A stretch of DNA of 29,864 nt from Candidatus Magasanikiibacteriota bacterium (GTDB taxonomy: Bacteria > Patescibacteriota > Patescibacteriia > Magasanikbacterales > UBA922), in the NCBI GenBank assembly GCA_003518365.1, contig DOYU01000017.1, positions 1 through 29,864 of the forward strand, read 5' to 3'. The translations under genes and the position numbers were made by a program. Below the pieces are notes generated by a model. It was not told the origin of the DNA, did not search any database, and saw nothing but the letters and a program-made list of their open reading frames with translations. Shown here piece by piece: positions 10,601 to 17,585 of the stretch; positions within the stretch are counted from its first letter, which is position 1, and the number at the start of each line of letters is the position of its first letter.

Positions 10601-13600
10601 GTATCAAGGATATTCATGGTGTTGGCATAAAAGATAAAGATAGCATTCTTCCTGTAGACGCATGGGCGTTTGAAGTCGGGAAGGAAATTTGTAAGATTGA
10701 TAGTATTCAAGTGAGTCCGAGCAGTTATCTTTTTGATAGTCCTAATACATCGACGGTGTTTTTAGCTGATGCTATTACGTCACAGGGACAACGCATTGCC
10801 CCAACAGATGCATATGCATGGGCTTGGAAATGGGAACCACAAGATACAACGATCTTCAATATCCCTGCTGACGATGCTGATGGCGAGAGTCCTGCCACCA
10901 AAATTGGTTCCACAAATGTTGAGGGAACGTTGGTCGGGAATATCGTAGCTACTGTTACAGCAGATGTGAGTCCACAAAATAATCATCTCGGGAAGACATT
11001 TATCGGTTCAACACAACTGACGTCAATGTTTTGTGAGCATCCATGGCCTCAACGTGCTGAACATTGGTTGCCATATGTTGACACACGATTCAATTTTTCT
11101 TTCAGTTATTGTGCTGATGATGGTGAAAGTGGAACTGATATTGATGACCTCCCATATCTTGAAGAAAAAAATATTAGCATATCAGACACTGCACCATTTA
11201 CAGAATCAGCGGATGTGTTGAAAAAGACGTTATTTGTAAACCAACAAAATACTGACGCCATTGGTATCCAAATTTTCAGTAATCCAAATCGATTGACATC
11301 AGCACAATGGTTTGCCGCAAAATTTCCAGGCGCACCGCCATTACAACAAGTGACCATTGGGGGCTATGATGTTGTTGCTGACCAAGACAACTATTATATC
11401 AACGCCGTAAATGTACAAAAAGACGGGAATGGAAATATTACCAATGTCTATAATAATATTTATCTTTTTAGTATTAGTAGTGGTGCACAGGCAAGTACTC
11501 GAGACGTGTACCAAGAGATATTGACATCCTTAGAATTCAATACCAATATAACAGATTATGGATATTGCAGCGGGCGCGACGGTGTGACACCTGATTTTGA
11601 ACATGCGTGTACCACGGATTTTAATTGTGTCCTTGGTTTACAAACAATCCTGTTGCAAGAAGGTCAGATAGGTGCATGTGCAATGAGTGGTGAAAGTCAA
11701 TGGCAATTTGCGAGTTCTACAGTAATAGGTGATCTTGTTTCTGTGACAAGTATTTCACCAAACAATGCGTGGATAGGGATGAATCCCGGCGGGATACTAA
11801 AAACCACAGATGGGGGTAATACGTGGAAACATATAACACCATTCTTTTTTGACGACACTGCCGATCATATCATTGCTGCCAGCTCTGAGCATCTGTGGGT
11901 TATCTCAACGACTGATCTCTATCAAAGTACTGATGCTGGAGAAACCTGGCAAGAAAAAAACATTCCAACGAATGGAACACCATCAAGTATTGTGTTTTTG
12001 ACGGAGGCTGTTGGTTTTATAACAAAGAATACCACTGCTGGTGACATCGCTATATTAAAAACGAGCAATAGTGGTCAAGCCTGGAATGTTGTTTTTCAAG
12101 AAACACGGTCTGAACAGTTGCACGATATTGCTGTTGTCGATGCGTCTATTGCGATTGCTGTGGGAGATAATGGCTTGATATATCGAACGACAGATGGAGG
12201 TACGTCATGGCAGCAAGTACCATCAGGAGTAACACATTCATTACGCGCAGTATCTGTGTATAGCAATGCGGTATGGATTGTAGGGGATAGTGGTATCATT
12301 TTGTATAGCGATGATAAAGGAGCAACGTGGAATGCGCAAGGTCCTATTGAGGGAGAAAATTTAAAAAATATCATTGCCACTTCTGGAGCAGATGCTTGGA
12401 TTGTTGGTGATGAAGACGTATATCAAACTCAGAATGGAGGAACGTCATGGGTACTTGTGGATCTTCCCAGTTCAGTCCAGGTCAATGATTTCACCATTAA
12501 AAATGGAAAGGGATGGTATGTTGGGGACAATGGATCGCTTGCACTATGGAATAATGCTCCTGTGAGTTGTATGGAAAATGCAGACTGTACATATGGAAAT
12601 GTCTGCCAAGGAAGTATTCCTGAAATTTCAGAATCATATACCTCAAATGGATGTAATGCAGAAAAAACAAAATTATTGCGTGATTGGGAACGTTTGAAAG
12701 ATATTAGGACATTGCAATCTGCACTACAATCAGTGACATCATATCCATCTTTGCAGACAGGGACGTTTCGAAAACATTATGTATCGTCTGTATGGCCGTC
12801 ATGGGGTACCTTCAGTAATGCCCTCGGTGCAAATATGCCACAGGATCCACTCAATACATGGGATGGGTGTGATCCTGCTGATAATCAAACTTGCTGGGAT
12901 ACGCAGGAATCAGCATTTATTTGTCCGCAATATGCAAGTGTGTATGAATATGTGTATGACGAAGATACGGAGACATATACCCTACATGTGCCGCTGGAAT
13001 TTTTTAAGAATGAATCACTTGTGGAATCTCTTTTTTCATCAGCATCTATTGATCCTACAAAAAACACGCCATTTATTGTTGACACAGCTGCGTTTACTGT
13101 CTCGAGAGCGTGTACCCCTGGACAAGTCTACACGTTTACGTCTCCTCAATGTGGTGATGGCGTGGTAGGTCCTGGTGAGCAATGTGATCCTCCTGGGTCA
13201 AGTGCTATCAGTACCACAGGAATCACGGTAGAGGCATATGGTGTCTGTGCAGATACTGATTTACAATGTTCATCCGATACTGATTGTCGTACACGCATTA
13301 CGTTTAAAGGGGCAAAATCAGATGGAACTGGAAAAAAAGAAGATAAAACAGTGTTTACAGGCTATGCTTCGGGATTTTGTGGATTTGCGTCTGGAGAAAT
13401 ATTTGTAAACAATGTGTCTTCCGACCCTGCATCAAAGACATATTCATTATTTAGCTGCCAAACTGATAGCGATTGTCTTGATATCAATACGTATCTATCC
13501 CAAGCAGATCCTGCAACAGAAGGGTTTTCACAATATGCTGGACCTGATCTGGGAGCGTTTGGAAATAATTTTTCAGTATATCAATTTGAAAAATTACAGA

Positions 13601-16161
13601 CATGGTTTGATCAAGGCGTGTCTGGTATTGGATGTTCAAATTTTGAAGATGTGCTGCAGGATGCTCAATTGGAATACGCAGTAGCTGATGCGCAATGTAT
13701 TGGTGCGGTTATTGGAGGAGAAAGCATACAATGTTCATCTGTCCCAACACAGACATTTTCGACAAAAGTTTGTAACAACGATTGCCAATGGAATTATGGG
13801 GCTTGTGAAAGTATTAATGAATGTGGAAATGGACGAGTAGAGGGAGAAGAAAAATGTGATGATGGATATTCATTAAATGGGAAATACGGACAATGTAATT
13901 TGGGTTGTTCTGGATTATCTGCTACCTATTGTGGAAATGGGGCACTCGATGACACCACAGAAGAATTCTGTGATTGGAGTCAAGCTGGAATTGCTACCTA
14001 CGATCTCAATAAGGAACAGTCATGTAGTTGGGATTGCCAAACATATGGATCATACTGCGGAGATGGCAAGCTCGATGATGCCGAGGCCTGTGATGATGGA
14101 AATAGGGAAGATGGGGATGGTTGCAGTAATATCTGTACATTGGAAGGATTTTGTGCATATCCTGATCGACAAACAGCATGTTATCAAGATAGCATGTGTC
14201 CTGTTATGGATGTAAATGGTATACGTATATCAGGCAGTGATACACAACAGGTATGTATGTACAATGGTACAGACATTGTATATAGACTAAATGCAGGTAA
14301 TATATTTACTGTATACACATGTGACAGTGATGCGGTATGTCAGAATAGTGAGACATATCAAAGAACCAATTTTGAGTATGGATATGACTATCCAGAGATT
14401 TATTCAGGAGATGTAAATACCTCCCTCAATTTCATGCAGCACTATCAGGATCTTCTTCAAGATGTCACGTGTGCGCCAATAACAAATTCATTTTTATTAA
14501 CGTCTCATCCTACATATACCACAGATGGAACACTGGCGTGTATTCCAGCAGGAACACAAGCTACGGGGACTCAGACAACGCAGCAATCTTCACCAAGTTG
14601 TGGAAATGGCAAGGTTGACACTGGTGAACAATGTGATCCAAATGAATTTGGAACAAAAACATATGCAGATTGTTCTAATTTGAATTACGGCGAATCTTGT
14701 ACATATTGTACGGAACAGTGTCGTATCGCAACACAAGATGCTGTTGCGTATTGTGGCAATGGACAAATTGATGAAATGAGACCAGGTGTATGGGAAAGCT
14801 GTGACGTCAATGCTCTTGGGGCCGTGTTTAGAGGATCCTCTGTTGGGACAAATGCTGTAGCAAGTTGTGAAGTATTCCCAGAATTAAATGCCGATAAAAA
14901 TGGGTTCACCCTAGCCACCTATGGCCATGGTGATGTGCAGTGTTTGAATAATTGTACCAATTTTGTTGGACAATGTTATAACTGTGGTCCATATAATTCG
15001 GGTCCTACGGCACAAATAGCGTTCCTGAACCCGATGCTTGGAACGACTGAAAATACGTCTGATTGGGGGGCAAACAGTGTCGGTAAGTTCACAGCATTTT
15101 TGGGAAGAGAAACGACACAAGGAGAGATAGAGTGGTTTGCTCGCACAAGTTTTGATCCGCATGCCGTAAATACTTTTAAAGATACAACCGGTACTCAAAA
15201 TATGCGTATTAGGTCAGAGGCTGCCTGTACGGTATCTGAATGCGGCGAAGGACAATTATGTGAAGGTGATGGATATAGAGTTGTGTTTAATGAATTTTCA
15301 CTCTCCCAACCAAGAACAGAAAAAACAGATGCATTTGTATATAAAGTAAACAATGAACAGGATCTTGTGACAAATGAATATGTCGTGTCTCCTGCTATTC
15401 CAAATGGATTCCTACGTATTGTCGTTCGTTGGGACACAGCGCAGCTTGGTGGACAGGAGTTATTTGGGGCAATCTATAAGCATGACATCACCTATACGGC
15501 ATCAGATAATCCAGAAGGTCCAATAGATCCATTTGTCCCTCAAGATGTATTTTTGGGTATGATATGTAATCAATTCAACTATCAACAAATTGCAGGCATG
15601 GGACAAGCATACACATATGCGTGGCCAGCAGGTTCAGTCTGTAATCCTATAGAAAATGGACTGTGGGCACACCCCCTTAATAAAGGGATAGCCTCGGCTG
15701 TACAATCATTCACCATAGATGTGAATGCATTTACAGAGAAAAAAGAGCCGATGGCATTTGTTGTACAATCTGTTGGTACCCTCCCTATAGGGAGACTGAC
15801 GAATAAAAAAATTATTGTTGATGTGTATATGTATCATGAAGGTCAGGTAGACATGTATTCTATTTTTGCTCCTACGTATTCGTTCGACATCCAGTCAGCG
15901 ATAGCAGGAATTGCCTCACCGAATACTGGTGCCAATTATTGGCATGTATTGAATATTATTCCAGATGATCCAAATACTGACACCGATGGGCTCCTTGCCT
16001 CAGAAATAGAAAACGCCATTGCCATACCCGGTGGAAATGGATGGATAGTGCCTGTGGAAGAAATGGCAACAGATCAGTGTGATGTCAAAAATCAAATATA
16101 TGCAACAGGGAATCGTACTCCTGAGGGAGAAACGCCAAGTGAGGATTTTTGTATTTCGTGA
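4648..16161 (+). CDS. Giant (3837 aa) surface protein with T4SS-pilin-like N-terminus and many extracellular modules
   Basis: Signal peptide (~1-35, ending VHA) and a two-helix T4SS-pilin-like segment (~58-130, TAAGNEDKVAQAK loop) closely match the upstream protein, so the two are paralogous at the N-terminus. Ectodomain in order: three IPT/TIG-like domains (~464, ~691, ~800); Big_5-like domains (~1003, ~1261, ~1842); cysteine-rich CGNGxxDxGExCD repeats (~1478-1728); an amphipathic insert (~1906-1931); a W-rich Ig-like domain (~2015); a CEHPWP module (~2129-2308); a Ycf48/BNR-type propeller with KTTDGGNTW and RTTDGGTSW (~2352-2638); a pseudopilin-like stretch (~2675-2815); more CGNG/CGDG repeats (~2835-3170 and ~3318-3450); and a C-terminal beta-rich part with DTDTDGL. 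Many CxxDxDC-type motifs suggest disulfides. The single ORF ends in TGA, shows no frameshift, and lies 5 nt after the previous gene. Attachment to cells or polymers is inferred, not shown. Confidence 0.85.
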   Translation: MFYTFLKKNRTQAFVLMLLITIGISLFVPELVHATSADFGLQQVTDQGIGLSNQSLPLTITKIVRIVLGFLGLIAVVLVLYGGYVYMTAAGNEDKVAQAKLILRNALIGLAIIFFSFGIVQFAIIRLGRATGLDIAPTDPYVCTGVHCGPIPQCLDNHFAALSVTPTQTNTGMNNVVVRAVFTQGVGTLPENVLTISNGQQNITSQFAYQFVPGTNNTVLEAVYAGGVNGEHCAAEGYQGESDCFPEGTYTVRVRNDVVSASGRVLETTGVVCGTTPVQEVDFSVDEVKNDVQQPMFDSLGIVNPDTGFLYTEPMPQLTAGREYDIRGILTDDSGNGYVHIHIEADQDATDVYDRYVGPQKDTSADPYTFIHTQPLSQGISRSWGAPKAYTVTATGSDIDHNIVLGKIHFVVIGAHCDNGVADPLYGEIDIDIGGSCGFPDDATCTEDYECASFQCVDGSCVSGPRITDVNPMNGAAGNWITVQGKYFGVDPGTVAFGSEDTEWVEATLVSCPNVIHGETWNASYAIVEVPEQADLDISNVAIRITTAEGKSDSTVDEHGPKPVYVDEAGTVFSDGLFRYTATTTPGLCAVVANGMQEDTPDESPAGPPGTHIKAVGTGFGDAQQSGDQLLFKVTSTTRVQGNIEGWSDNIVLSSVPITFSVGNPLVHIVRNGISSNGIPFRVTASDLSDVKPLITSIDPSDPTPGSFMTIYGKNFGVAGKAYLSKTPGAQCPSENPADGCIELYAPGEPCQNTWTDTQIVVEIGANFGQHYLTVQRADNRLKSDGIDDNVSIEDGLPRPSICSLSPAQGPAPLPNTHDGLVFQGKNFTNSPILYFWSGAKDSTDIDAVRDLTSNAWLSWGDSSSELFEVTENGTRLRSSIAYYPGAVYPTMPFGQWPITIKANGRQGNSVQYFVTDCRAQQDPPADGLQCCTEGPDTGSWKNICEGEVRTSGYVWRFTTGILPAQPHVLVQCDQGHWFDDAYDGTNPSPVPSQEWQDSENMCLNATLQVAFSMGLDDSTINEDTVRVYACGGSDQDIDCEDYPDENNVSNLDLSYQSGAEPLLLIEQSSIDGADVVLQPETWYRVILTDAIASIPQLVGGGVVSSTPLRADRPLTQYPHGNVSFYYDFQTGSGYCSLNNAFITPREKTVSQLGQLKNVWQSDIPFYYYLKGRANRVCTVLNVDDLGWDWSSDRSDKATIQISPSVRYVDTRATATALRHAPDGVVFSAQANVADTPLEGLFADDTIVAGTSTLYISLGKPKVSYYEPNCEEACPNGNITIEFSRHMDPETYADGIRVEQCSDPNCIGRVDVTGGFTIDKTDPLKVILSPKEAELFVLQADTYYKVTLDDHIKSLGRLAPREQDGESLAPHTWVFRTKQDGTLCSVNHVAITPNPFVATYIGQKTKFTATPYGAPNECSKRGQVLNTWAYPYEWSTEDEQVATVTTFGKELNVGGFCTPACLPSGSTISFLQKEAPLCGNGIIDAGEDCDILREGEVVGHSCTLSCLRPGSSALYCGGSNATIDPQHGETCDPSANIDGIGLGPYCTEECLKTGSAPTFRSNVSGYCGDGQVGLEEACDTAISLDAVAATPNISSVGCTNTCLHAGTPLSAQWCQDKEKTDDAINDGYITQAEVNSACAIAQSVCGNGEVEEGEECEVDDGTGNLPEYCSPTCLLEDVCATGFAECSPEDEGCTEQCTYAGSSLLYATPSVCGDGIVGTGEIVACEATDVSAETMGQMPLQIVSAIGNGAVEEGRQSTLVSVNMPGQTKNGIQISGNAEYTLQCGFTEYDAPENNFYNDCVFPDDGSVSENGLGVGIDSCCYMRPVRQSEYPLEGAGLENEEPVCRNTYIEVTFDIPIDPSTIVGNANIVRGYEQAQDCAAVGGEDVTDQVSVALFSPVETEIATDGLFARLWHSIKHFFQGLINSVFARDVSLENIQTWCTTDVELSTDVVTPTTTISLSISSPLGSDIEHTVYAVLLEGGKTGIKDIHGVGIKDKDSILPVDAWAFEVGKEICKIDSIQVSPSSYLFDSPNTSTVFLADAITSQGQRIAPTDAYAWAWKWEPQDTTIFNIPADDADGESPATKIGSTNVEGTLVGNIVATVTADVSPQNNHLGKTFIGSTQLTSMFCEHPWPQRAEHWLPYVDTRFNFSFSYCADDGESGTDIDDLPYLEEKNISISDTAPFTESADVLKKTLFVNQQNTDAIGIQIFSNPNRLTSAQWFAAKFPGAPPLQQVTIGGYDVVADQDNYYINAVNVQKDGNGNITNVYNNIYLFSISSGAQASTRDVYQEILTSLEFNTNITDYGYCSGRDGVTPDFEHACTTDFNCVLGLQTILLQEGQIGACAMSGESQWQFASSTVIGDLVSVTSISPNNAWIGMNPGGILKTTDGGNTWKHITPFFFDDTADHIIAASSEHLWVISTTDLYQSTDAGETWQEKNIPTNGTPSSIVFLTEAVGFITKNTTAGDIAILKTSNSGQAWNVVFQETRSEQLHDIAVVDASIAIAVGDNGLIYRTTDGGTSWQQVPSGVTHSLRAVSVYSNAVWIVGDSGIILYSDDKGATWNAQGPIEGENLKNIIATSGADAWIVGDEDVYQTQNGGTSWVLVDLPSSVQVNDFTIKNGKGWYVGDNGSLALWNNAPVSCMENADCTYGNVCQGSIPEISESYTSNGCNAEKTKLLRDWERLKDIRTLQSALQSVTSYPSLQTGTFRKHYVSSVWPSWGTFSNALGANMPQDPLNTWDGCDPADNQTCWDTQESAFICPQYASVYEYVYDEDTETYTLHVPLEFFKNESLVESLFSSASIDPTKNTPFIVDTAAFTVSRACTPGQVYTFTSPQCGDGVVGPGEQCDPPGSSAISTTGITVEAYGVCADTDLQCSSDTDCRTRITFKGAKSDGTGKKEDKTVFTGYASGFCGFASGEIFVNNVSSDPASKTYSLFSCQTDSDCLDINTYLSQADPATEGFSQYAGPDLGAFGNNFSVYQFEKLQTWFDQGVSGIGCSNFEDVLQDAQLEYAVADAQCIGAVIGGESIQCSSVPTQTFSTKVCNNDCQWNYGACESINECGNGRVEGEEKCDDGYSLNGKYGQCNLGCSGLSATYCGNGALDDTTEEFCDWSQAGIATYDLNKEQSCSWDCQTYGSYCGDGKLDDAEACDDGNREDGDGCSNICTLEGFCAYPDRQTACYQDSMCPVMDVNGIRISGSDTQQVCMYNGTDIVYRLNAGNIFTVYTCDSDAVCQNSETYQRTNFEYGYDYPEIYSGDVNTSLNFMQHYQDLLQDVTCAPITNSFLLTSHPTYTTDGTLACIPAGTQATGTQTTQQSSPSCGNGKVDTGEQCDPNEFGTKTYADCSNLNYGESCTYCTEQCRIATQDAVAYCGNGQIDEMRPGVWESCDVNALGAVFRGSSVGTNAVASCEVFPELNADKNGFTLATYGHGDVQCLNNCTNFVGQCYNCGPYNSGPTAQIAFLNPMLGTTENTSDWGANSVGKFTAFLGRETTQGEIEWFARTSFDPHAVNTFKDTTGTQNMRIRSEAACTVSECGEGQLCEGDGYRVVFNEFSLSQPRTEKTDAFVYKVNNEQDLVTNEYVVSPAIPNGFLRIVVRWDTAQLGGQELFGAIYKHDITYTASDNPEGPIDPFVPQDVFLGMICNQFNYQQIAGMGQAYTYAWPAGSVCNPIENGLWAHPLNKGIASAVQSFTIDVNAFTEKKEPMAFVVQSVGTLPIGRLTNKKIIVDVYMYHEGQVDMYSIFAPTYSFDIQSAIAGIASPNTGANYWHVLNIIPDDPNTDTDGLLASEIENAIAIPGGNGWIVPVEEMATDQCDVKNQIYATGNRTPEGETPSEDFCIS

Positions 16162-16167
16162 TATACT
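16159..16167 (+). promoter_or_regulatory. Extended -10 promoter overlapping the stop codon of the giant gene
   Basis: TGATATACT is formed from the TGA stop of the 3837-aa gene plus TATACT (16162-16167), a 5/6 match to TATAAT with the TGn extension. No -35 was found. A transcript start near 16174 would lie about 3 nt before the ATG at 16177, i.e. an almost leaderless mRNA for the downstream membrane protein. Confidence 0.5.
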
Positions 16168-16176
16168 ATATTTTAT

Positions 16177-16572
16177 ATGAAGCCTCTTACCATACTATTG
16201 ATAGCATGTTGCACCGTGGCCCTGATTGGTGGAGGAATATATGTGTGGTATGCCCAGCAAAAAAAGAGTGAGGATATTCCTTCTCAAAACGTAGTGAAGG
16301 ATACGCCTTCAAACATCGTGGCTATAGAAAAAAGGGAATTTCCTAATATCCCTGATGATGACAGAGATACTGATGGATTGACAGCACAAGAAGAAGTTTC
16401 GATTGGGACAAGCCAAACATCGAGCGATAGCGATGGTGATGGTATATCAGACTATAGAGAAGTGCGTATATGGAAAACCGATCCACTCAAAAAAGACACC
16501 GATGGAGATGGATTTTCAGATTTTGTCGAGGTAATGAATGGGTATAACCCTATTGGAGAAGGAACTTTGTAA
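16177..16572 (+). CDS. Short membrane-anchored TSP3-repeat protein (131 aa)
   Basis: The N-terminus is one hydrophobic segment (~4-26, ending VWYAQQKKS), probably an uncleaved anchor with the rest outside. LIAC at residues 8-11 resembles a lipobox, but it lies very early and hydrophobic sequence continues past it, so a lipoprotein is the less likely reading. After a linker, residues ~61-131 carry TSP3-like calcium-binding repeats: DDDRDTDGLT, SDSDGDGISD and KDTDGDGFSD, with the intervening IWKTDPL and the end NGYNPIGEG. The family is common in CPR genomes but has no assigned role; calcium-dependent contact with other surface proteins is inferred. The gene begins 15 nt after the giant gene, has no Shine-Dalgarno site, and is the first of three adjacent genes of this type. 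Confidence 0.78.
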   Translation: MKPLTILLIACCTVALIGGGIYVWYAQQKKSEDIPSQNVVKDTPSNIVAIEKREFPNIPDDDRDTDGLTAQEEVSIGTSQTSSDSDGDGISDYREVRIWKTDPLKKDTDGDGFSDFVEVMNGYNPIGEGTL

Positions 16573-16583
16573 AAAGCAATAAA

Positions 16584-16589
16584 TATAAT
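16584..16589 (+). promoter_or_regulatory. TATAAT -10 element just before the second TSP3 gene
   Basis: A perfect TATAAT ends 9 nt before the ATG at 16599, so a transcript starting about 7 nt downstream would be leaderless or nearly so. No TGn extension and no convincing -35 at 16-18 bp are seen, and the 26-nt gap is AT-rich, so chance is possible. Confidence 0.4.
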
Positions 16590-16598
16590 ATAGGTTAT

Positions 16599-17537
16599 AT
16601 GTTTGATGATTCACAACAATCAAATAGCGCTCTTGTTCCTCCTAACTTACCCATCGGTGAACCTGAAGATATTTTCGCACGAGTAGAACCAGCGGCGGAA
16701 GATATGCCTGATGTGTCTTCACCATTGGCGAATGACCTCCATGAGGAGATGAGTAGTGATATGCCATCACCTCCAGAAACAAAAACAGCACTTTCTGCGG
16801 GCATTTTGCATCCAAAAGAAGATGCATCTCGTACCATGATGTCTGATAATTTTCATACGAGCATACCAATGGATCCTCCTCGATCCCCTCAACCGACACC
16901 ACCCTTTGTGAAAGATACTTCGATGGATGCTCGTTCATCAGAGATGCCTGAAAGATCATCGCACACATTACCAACAGATGTTCCAGAATTATATTCTCTT
17001 AAGGAACCCAAGGCAAGTAAGGGAATCATAACCATCATTATTATTGTTGTCGTAGTATTTGTATTAGGAGGTGGTGGGTTATTTATCTATCAACGATTTA
17101 TTGCAGGTAAGACGTCTACCTCTTCATCGATCCCCACGATAGCAGAGAGTGATACGACAAATGTTGATGTACCTTTTGAGAATACACCTTCGTTGCAAAA
17201 TAACGATACTCAGTCTAATTCTGATACCCAAGAGAATACTACAATAGACGGACAAAATGAAAACGATCTTATCTTTGGTACTGCGATTGACACTGATGCC
17301 GATGGATTGGATGATACACGTGAATCAACCCTCCGTACTGATCCAGATCACTGGGATAGTGATGGTGATGAATTGAGTGATGGCGATGAAGTAATTATTT
17401 GGAAAACGGATCCTTTGAATCCTGATTCAGATGGAGATGGCTTCCTCGATGGCGTCGAAATAAAAAATGGATACAGTCCAACTGGTCCAGGAAAGATTTT
17501 CGAGCCGCCTACTGATACAACCACAGATACACAATAA
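16599..17537 (+). CDS. Single-pass membrane protein with long disordered cytoplasmic tail and extracellular TSP3 repeats (312 aa)
   Basis: Residues ~1-140 are proline-, serine- and acid-rich and predicted disordered, with LPIGEPEDIFARVE near the start. One membrane helix follows (~141-167: a run of I and V, then FVLGGGG), with basic residues on the N-terminal side and no signal peptide, so the tail should be inside and the C-terminus outside. After a Ser/Thr/Asn/Gln linker, residues ~229-302 hold TSP3-like repeats (DTDADGLDD, DSDGDELSDGDE, DSDGDGFLDGVE) with IWKTDPL and NGYSPTGPG, closely matching the preceding gene. The two therefore share a duplicated ectodomain but differ in their inner ends. 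The tail could bind cytoplasmic partners while the repeats bind calcium; both are inferences. No Shine-Dalgarno site is seen. Confidence 0.78.
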   Translation: MFDDSQQSNSALVPPNLPIGEPEDIFARVEPAAEDMPDVSSPLANDLHEEMSSDMPSPPETKTALSAGILHPKEDASRTMMSDNFHTSIPMDPPRSPQPTPPFVKDTSMDARSSEMPERSSHTLPTDVPELYSLKEPKASKGIITIIIIVVVVFVLGGGGLFIYQRFIAGKTSTSSSIPTIAESDTTNVDVPFENTPSLQNNDTQSNSDTQENTTIDGQNENDLIFGTAIDTDADGLDDTRESTLRTDPDHWDSDGDELSDGDEVIIWKTDPLNPDSDGDGFLDGVEIKNGYSPTGPGKIFEPPTDTTTDTQ

Positions 17538-17585
17538 TAAGGGAATGCAGTGGGCAATGCTTCACTGTTTTCTTGATTCATCGGT

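Noticed and set aside
12779..13168. 129-codon alternative-frame ORF within the giant gene
   Set aside because: It overlaps an uninterrupted 3837-codon frame with recognisable domains; its Met/Arg/His-rich composition is typical of an off-frame reading.
9079..14990. Repeated CGNG/CGDG stretches considered as a DNA-level tandem repeat or CRISPR-like array
   Set aside because: The similarity is at the protein level with irregular spacing and diverged codons; there are no identical direct repeats with uniform spacers.
16177..16212. Lipoprotein signal (LIAC) in the 131-aa TSP3 protein
   Set aside because: The candidate Cys is at residue 11, too close to the N-terminus, and the hydrophobic segment continues well past it; a simple membrane anchor fits better.
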